From: G020348385 sp964580235
GTDB taxonomy: Bacteria; Acidobacteriota; Aminicenantia; Aminicenantales; Aminicenantaceae
Length of the DNA stretch: 9,310 nucleotides
Direction of reading: 5' to 3'
Assembly: GCA_964580235.1 (NCBI GenBank)
Contig: CAZOJY010000129.1
Location: forward strand, 1 to 9,310
Below, piece after piece: positions 5,346 through 9,310 of this stretch. The first letter of the stretch is position 1; each line of letters starts with the position of its first letter. Made by a program: the position numbers and the translations under genes. The notes below the pieces were generated by a model, which was not told where the DNA came from, made no database searches, and worked only from the letters and a program-made list of their open reading frames with translations.

Positions 5346-8282
5346 CTTTTTTGCTTTCATCCGCTTGATTTCTGCTTCGCGCTCGAGGAAACTTTTGCCG
5401 TTCGTGATCCAGTCCTCCGCGGGATCCCCCTTCAGATAGTGCCCGAACCAGACAAGGATGCGGCGCTGGTAGTCTTTCTGGTTCTGCTTTTTACGCAAGC
5501 CGTGGTCCGCGCCGATATATCCGAGCATCACCACATTCTTTTTGGCACGCCGGGCGATGTTATAGAGCATGATGCTCTGGTACCAGGCGATAATGCCGTC
5601 CGAGTCTCCGGCTTCGAGAAGAAGCGGTGTCGTCATGTTATGCACGTTGTACACGGCCGAATTGTCGACATAAGCCTGAAAATCTTCGTAAAGGGCCACC
5701 TCCATGCGCTCCTGGCCGGTCTCGATATGATCGGTCTCTGCGATGCCCGTGCCCCAGTGGTGATCGCCGTAATAGCTGACAAGATCCGTTATGGGTGCGC
5801 CGGCAACTGCGGCGGCAAAGATGCCGTTCGTGTGAGTTGCCACAAACGACGTGTTGAAGCCCCCCATCGAATGTCCAACAATGCCGATGTGTTTGGGATC
5901 CACAACTCCCATTGCGATCACCTTTTTGACTCCTGCCGTGATGCACTCGACCACAGACCAACCCGGCTGTCTCGGCCTGAAAACGATGTCCGGCTCCAGC
6001 ACGAAATAGCCCTGGCTCGTGAAGACACTGATGTTGTAGTAGCTCCGGTCAGACGGCGCCACATAGCGGTGGACGTTCTGCGAGAGCAGCTCGTAGTTGT
6101 ACACGATCATCGGGTACTTTTTGCCCTTCTCATATGCTGCCGGGTAGAACAGCGCGCCCTGAAGCCTCCGGCCTTTGTCTGTCACATACTCGATCAGTTC
6201 ACTCCGGCCCCATGCAAAGCCGCTCTGGAAGGGATTGGTTTGGGTGACCTGTTTGGCATCCTTTAAATTGGCGCCGCCGACAAAGATATCGGGCGAGTCG
6301 TCGTAGTCCTGCACGATGTACCTGTACACCTCGGCATCTTTTGCTTTGGCTAGCGATCCGACATTTTTATCCAGCCAAACAAGGCGGGTGACACCGCCAT
6401 CGGGCTTGATCTGCGCATAACCCGACTTCTTCGTCCATTCTCCGTACAGACTCAGATACACAGGCCTTCTGAAATCGATCCATAGATCTTTCGCAGACTG
6501 CGAAGCCGCACGCCTGCGCCACCACATACCCCCTGCAGATTCATCCAGCCGGACCAGGCGGTGCCGGACCTGATCGGCCGCACCGTCTGTCAGCCGCTGC
6601 ACACCAGAGCCGTCGGCTGCTACCTGCCACATATCGTACTTGTCGTACAGAAGTACGGCTGCATCGGATTTGGTCCAGCCCGAGACACCGAAGGGCGGCT
6701 TCTGCAGCCGGTCCGGGAACATTTTCATCGTGGTGTCCGATTCTTTATTGATGAACGACACCGGCGCGTCCTCGGTAATGTTCGTGATGGCGCGTGTGGC
6801 GATATCGATAGTCCAAAAATGCCCGTCCTGCATAAAGAGCAGGTACTTGCCACCGGGACTCGCCTGCAGGTACCGGTCGTTGATGCACTCCTTGATCAAC
6901 GTCCGTTCGCCGGTCATGATGTCCTGGAGATAGATGTCGGCGGCCGGGCGGCCGATCGACCGCTCCATGGCGTACTTCGACCACTCGGCAGCATACGCAA
7001 AATTCGTTCCTCGAATGGGCGTTACCCGTTCGTAAATCAGATCCTGGCCGAGCTGCACGAACCTGCCGCCATCGAGGTGCCAGGCAGCCAGCATATTCCG
7101 GCGCCGGTCCTGATTCGCATGGACCTTCTGCCACGGCATGACATAAACATCTTTCCAATGCCAGATCTCTACGGTAGCCGGCTCTTCCTTCACGGCTGCA
7201 TCGGGCTCCTTTTCTTCTGTCTTTTCCTTTTTTTCCGGTTCTATTTTGTCTTCCCATTTCGCAATCCCCAGGAACAGCACCTTCCCGGCTTCAGACCACG
7301 AGAGCGGGCGGTATGTAACTGTCCGCATGCCTTCGGGAAATGTGGAATCTGCGGTAGGATCGTAAGTATACTGGCTCTCTTTCTTGCCAATTTCGGTCCA
7401 AGACAACACGATATATGTTGGATCCTCTTTGGATTCGGCGGTCTTGGTCCGGAGAACGGCAAGATCGGCGGCATCCTTCCGCCAGGTGAGATTTTTGTAG
7501 ACCGCGGACGACGAATCGAGCACGCGCAGCACCGCACTTTCCGGATCGAACAGGTGCACGCCGTTACCTGTCTTTCCTTCGGCACTGATGGTCATCGCCA
7601 GCAGGTGGGTTTTTTCAGAATTCTGCCAGGCGAACTGGGACACATTGCCGAAGGTCGTATCGCGACCGCTTCCGAGATCCCGCACGATAAGTGTTGCACC
7701 CGGTTTTTCTTCAGATTCACTCGATCCGCCGTTTCTGCCCCGCCCGGGTGGAGCAGCTGATCCTGATTGCCGCTCGGATCTGTACCGCTGCATCGCAAGG
7801 AAAGCGCCGTCAGAGCTGAAGGCAAATGACTGGATGCCGTCGACCGTCGATGTCTTGCCGGATGCTAGGTTCATTAAGCCAAGCTTGTTCTGCACAGGTT
7901 TTTTCTGCTTTCGCAGTTTCTCCCTATCAGCTTCTGACTTTCCGATGCTGTAGGCGATCCACTTCGAGTCGGACGAAAAAGCCGGCTGTGCGCCAAACGG
8001 AGCAATTTCTGTCTTGCCGTCGGCCAGTTTGGTGATGCGCAGTTCGTTATCTCCGTTCGAGCGGTTGATGGCGTAAACAAGCCATCGCCCGTCCGGTGAG
8101 AGGCCCCCGTAATTGCCCGCAGGCCCCAGCGTCTCCCATTTGCCGTAATCGGCAAAAGCCGCCGGCGGCTTTGTCTGGGCACCGAAAGCAATCATCAGTG
8201 CCGAAAAACCAATAAGAACGAACATCAAGGTTCGTTGCGCCGCAATCCAACCCGAGAATTGTGATTTCTTTTTCTCTGCCAT
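5343..8282 (-). CDS. Membrane-anchored S9 family peptidase (prolyl oligopeptidase type)
   Basis: This is a 979-residue serine peptidase with an N-terminal beta-propeller and a C-terminal alpha/beta-hydrolase domain, predicted to cleave oligopeptides outside the cytoplasm. After a basic start (MAEKKKSQ) there is one hydrophobic segment at about 18-36 with no lipobox, so it is a signal anchor or an uncleaved-type signal. PD40/WD40-like repeats follow (LSPDGRWLVY near 61, AFSSDSKWIAY, AFSSDGAFLA). The catalytic triad is readable: Ser805 in GHSMGG, Asp895 in GDSDGIIAW, His927 in GADHGLRKK, in normal order and spacing. It is longer than classical S9 enzymes (about 700), and two low-complexity inserts lie in the propeller part, Gly/Ser/Arg-rich near 171-194 and Glu/Lys-rich near 343-368. 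The start follows a strong ribosome site; the upstream in-frame ATG 8312 has none. Exact bond preference is unknown. Confidence 0.93.
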   Translation of the reverse strand: MAEKKKSQFSGWIAAQRTLMFVLIGFSALMIAFGAQTKPPAAFADYGKWETLGPAGNYGGLSPDGRWLVYAINRSNGDNELRITKLADGKTEIAPFGAQPAFSSDSKWIAYSIGKSEADREKLRKQKKPVQNKLGLMNLASGKTSTVDGIQSFAFSSDGAFLAMQRYRSERQSGSAAPPGRGRNGGSSESEEKPGATLIVRDLGSGRDTTFGNVSQFAWQNSEKTHLLAMTISAEGKTGNGVHLFDPESAVLRVLDSSSAVYKNLTWRKDAADLAVLRTKTAESKEDPTYIVLSWTEIGKKESQYTYDPTADSTFPEGMRTVTYRPLSWSEAGKVLFLGIAKWEDKIEPEKKEKTEEKEPDAAVKEEPATVEIWHWKDVYVMPWQKVHANQDRRRNMLAAWHLDGGRFVQLGQDLIYERVTPIRGTNFAYAAEWSKYAMERSIGRPAADIYLQDIMTGERTLIKECINDRYLQASPGGKYLLFMQDGHFWTIDIATRAITNITEDAPVSFINKESDTTMKMFPDRLQKPPFGVSGWTKSDAAVLLYDKYDMWQVAADGSGVQRLTDGAADQVRHRLVRLDESAGGMWWRRRAASQSAKDLWIDFRRPVYLSLYGEWTKKSGYAQIKPDGGVTRLVWLDKNVGSLAKAKDAEVYRYIVQDYDDSPDIFVGGANLKDAKQVTQTNPFQSGFAWGRSELIEYVTDKGRRLQGALFYPAAYEKGKKYPMIVYNYELLSQNVHRYVAPSDRSYYNISVFTSQGYFVLEPDIVFRPRQPGWSVVECITAGVKKVIAMGVVDPKHIGIVGHSMGGFNTSFVATHTNGIFAAAVAGAPITDLVSYYGDHHWGTGIAETDHIETGQERMEVALYEDFQAYVDNSAVYNVHNMTTPLLLEAGDSDGIIAWYQSIMLYNIARRAKKNVVMLGYIGADHGLRKKQNQKDYQRRILVWFGHYLKGDPAEDWITNGKSFLEREAEIKRMKAKK

Positions 8283-8289
8283 AATAATT

Positions 8290-8299
8290 CCCTCCTTTT
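8290..8299 (-). promoter_or_regulatory. Strong ribosome binding site deciding the S9 peptidase start
   Basis: The minus strand reads AAAAGGAGGG; its GGAGG core (8295-8291) lies 8 bases before ATG 8282. The in-frame ATG at 8312 lies upstream of this site and would add ten residues containing it, so 8282 is preferred. Confidence 0.8.
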
Positions 8300-8331
8300 C
8301 TATGGTGGGCATAATTCCGTGTTCCGGCCCA

Positions 8332-8361
8332 TAGATATCACGCAGCCCGATTTATTGTCAA
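8332..8361 (-). promoter_or_regulatory. Candidate sigma-70-type promoter of the S9 peptidase
   Basis: On the minus strand there is a perfect TTGACA (8361-8356), an 18-base spacer and TATCTA (8337-8332) preceded by TG-N, an extended -10. Transcription would begin near 8325, giving a leader of about 40 bases with the strong ribosome site. The -10 is only 3/6, offset by the TG extension and the perfect -35. Confidence 0.45.
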
Positions 8362-8373
8362 ATCCAATTGACA
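8356..8373. repeat. Inverted repeat of back-to-back TTGACA boxes (operator-like)
   Basis: TGTCAA-ATCCAA-TTGACA is a perfect 6-bp inverted repeat with a 6-base spacer. The left arm is the -35 box of the minus-strand S9 promoter; the right arm (8368-8373) is a perfect -35 hexamer facing the methyltransferase, although no good -10 follows at 16-18 bases. It may be a divergent promoter core, a dyad bound by a regulator, or both. Confidence 0.35.
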
Positions 8374-8487
8374 CCCTCTCCTCTTCCTTGATATCCTTTC
8401 GCCGATGCCAAAAATGCCCCTTTCTCACAATTTGCTCTCTCTCTGAACTGATCGGGATGAGGAGAAAATACGGAGAGAAATTACAAA

Positions 8488-8492
8488 AAGGA
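8488..8492 (+). promoter_or_regulatory. Ribosome-site-like AAGGA before a 23-codon frame
   Basis: AAGGA lies 6 bases before ATG 8499, which opens 23 codons ending in TGA at 8568-8570 inside the ATGA overlap with the methyltransferase start. If used, it would feed ribosomes to the methyltransferase, whose own site is weak (GGA at 8553, 11 bases away). Confidence 0.35.
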
Positions 8493-8566
8493 TATCTCAT
8501 GGAGCACCATTCCGAATCCAGCCTCGAGGTTGATGTTATCATCAAAAAAGTTGGAATATTTCAAAC

Positions 8567-9205
8567 ATGAAGTGCACGCCAGAAGATCCTTATAAAAAAA
8601 TCGCCAAATTCTACGATAGATTGTTCGAACCGCTCAACCGGGATTTAAGAGCGATAGGCACGAAAATGTATCCGCCCAGAGAAGGAATGACCGTTCTCGA
8701 TGTCGGATGCGGAACAGGGACTCAGCTTAAATATTATCAGGAGGCTGGATGCAGGGTGTTCGGAATTGACCAATCGCCTTCGATGCTCCAAGCAGCGCAA
8801 AAAAGGCTCGGAGGGAGTGCAAATCTCCTCGAAGGAGATGCCTCCAATATGCCTTATGCAGATAAAAAGTTCGATCTCATTATTATCTCTATGGCCTTGC
8901 ATGAAATGCCGTCTGCCGTTCGTTCGGCAGTGATCAAAGAGTCAAAACGCACCCTTGATGAGGGGGGACGGCTTTTGCTGATCGACTTCCATCCCGGTCC
9001 AATTCAACTTCTCAAGGGATGGTTCAACAAAGTCATTATCATTTTTGTCGAAATGATGGCCGGACGAAAACATTTCACAAATTATCGCGATTTTATATCC
9101 AATAAAGGCTTACCTGCATTGATATCGACCCATGGCTTGTCCGTTGACAAAGAGAAAATTGTGAGCGGCGGAAATATGGCTTTGTTTTTACTCCGCTCCC
9201 CGTAG
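8567..9205 (+). CDS. Class I SAM-dependent methyltransferase (UbiE/type 11-like)
   Basis: The 212-residue protein has a Rossmann-fold methyltransferase core. Motif I VLDVGCGTGT is at 43-52 and binds S-adenosylmethionine; the acidic residue after strand 2 is Asp68 (GIDQS); GDAS with Asp91 contacts the adenine; and FDLIIISMALHEM at 102-114 is the motif IV region. The N-terminal YKKIAKFYDRLFEPLNR resembles the entry helix of UbiE/COQ5-like enzymes. The C-terminal part, with HFTNYRDF and KIVSGGNMALFLL, suggests a small-molecule substrate rather than nucleic acid. No signal peptide or membrane segment is certain, though KVIIIFVEMMAG (about 155-166) is hydrophobic. It starts at an ATGA overlap with the preceding short frame and lacks a good ribosome site of its own; no in-frame alternative start exists before the stop at 8531. 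The substrate is unknown, and a role in quinone synthesis should not be assumed. Confidence 0.9.
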   Translation: MKCTPEDPYKKIAKFYDRLFEPLNRDLRAIGTKMYPPREGMTVLDVGCGTGTQLKYYQEAGCRVFGIDQSPSMLQAAQKRLGGSANLLEGDASNMPYADKKFDLIIISMALHEMPSAVRSAVIKESKRTLDEGGRLLLIDFHPGPIQLLKGWFNKVIIIFVEMMAGRKHFTNYRDFISNKGLPALISTHGLSVDKEKIVSGGNMALFLLRSP

Positions 9206-9310
9206 ATATACAATCGAATTCCTCGAAGTTTTGTTGGCGTTCAAATACTTTCTAGCCTGAATTATTCATAAACATGATTTTATTAGCATGGTTTAGCGTT
9301 ATATGCATGG

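Larger units (their letters stand above)
8319..8570 (+). pseudogene. FNR/Crp-type regulator N-terminal fragment, or short Cys-motif ORF
   Basis: An open frame of 83 codons (from GTG 8319, which has no ribosome site) carries RRCQKCPFLTIC, Cys30/33/39, a C-x2-C-x5-C arrangement identical to Cys20/23/29 of E. coli FNR. The frame goes on SLSEL, then EKLQKGYLMEHHSESSLE, and ends VDVIIKKVGIFQT, which resembles the KGxxLFxxGDxxxxxYxIxxGxVxxF opening of a cyclic-nucleotide-binding-like domain. It is about 7 residues short between the Cys motif and KG compared with FNR, and stops before the fourth Cys, the rest of the barrel and the DNA-binding domain. A second possible product is the last 23 codons from ATG 8499, which has AAGGA 6 bases upstream. 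I favour a decayed regulator gene, since the S9 promoter overlaps its start. A live mini-protein coupled to the next gene cannot be excluded. Confidence 0.4.

Noticed and set aside
5439..6266. Plus-strand open frame of 275 codons
   Set aside because: It is antisense to the catalytic domain of the S9 peptidase, with a His/Arg/Val-rich composition typical of antisense frames and no motif.
6561..7760. Long open frame (about 400 codons) on the plus strand
   Set aside because: It lies wholly antisense to the S9 peptidase gene, whose domains and catalytic triad are clear, and its translation shows no recognisable domain.
8283..8312. Upstream ATG for the S9 peptidase (ten extra residues)
   Set aside because: The extra codons contain the strong AAAAGGAGGG site itself, and no ribosome site precedes ATG 8312.
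9206..9310. Tail after the methyltransferase searched for a terminator, repeat or gene start
   Set aside because: There is no hairpin with a T-run, no convincing promoter and no recognisable reading frame. The two GCATGG copies are too short to mean anything.

Overview
The window looks like chromosomal DNA of a Gram-negative, probably anaerobic or heterotrophic bacterium of the Acidobacteriota/Aminicenantota kind. That placement is an inference from gene content: a family M49 peptidase made as a lipoprotein, a membrane-anchored S9 oligopeptidase, and an exported PQQ-like beta-propeller protein. No rRNA or other phylogenetic marker is present. Five intact genes are supported. Each protein-coding start except the methyltransferase's has a clear Shine-Dalgarno sequence.

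Layout. (1) At 91-2142 on the plus strand is a dipeptidyl peptidase III-like lipoprotein. It converges on (2), at 2218-3516 on the minus strand, a fold-type I PLP aminotransferase. (3) The 316-base gap 3517-3832 holds the aminotransferase promoter region with a 7-bp palindrome, plus a dead MazF/PemK-like toxin gene on the plus strand that has lost its start and C-terminus. (4) At 3833-5080 on the minus strand is a secreted PQQ-like propeller protein. (5) The 250-base gap 5093-5342 holds a candidate promoter for that gene and a doubtful plus-strand fragment. (6) At 5343-8282 on the minus strand is a large membrane-anchored S9 prolyl-oligopeptidase-family peptidase. (7) At 8283-8566 are back-to-back TTGACA boxes and a short plus-strand reading frame resembling the N-terminus of an FNR-type regulator. 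(8) At 8567-9205 on the plus strand is a class I SAM-dependent methyltransferase whose start overlaps the stop of that short frame. The tail 9206-9310 shows nothing recognisable.

Working together: two peptidases placed at the cell envelope and an aminotransferase fit uptake and breakdown of extracellular peptides. However, the genes are separated by gaps with their own signals, so this is a loose neighbourhood rather than an operon. I did not find a convincing new multi-gene system. The most notable hidden content is gene debris: a clear MazF remnant, a probable FNR-like N-terminal remnant or mini-protein, and a weaker nucleotidyltransferase-like fragment. All are on the plus strand in the gaps between genes.
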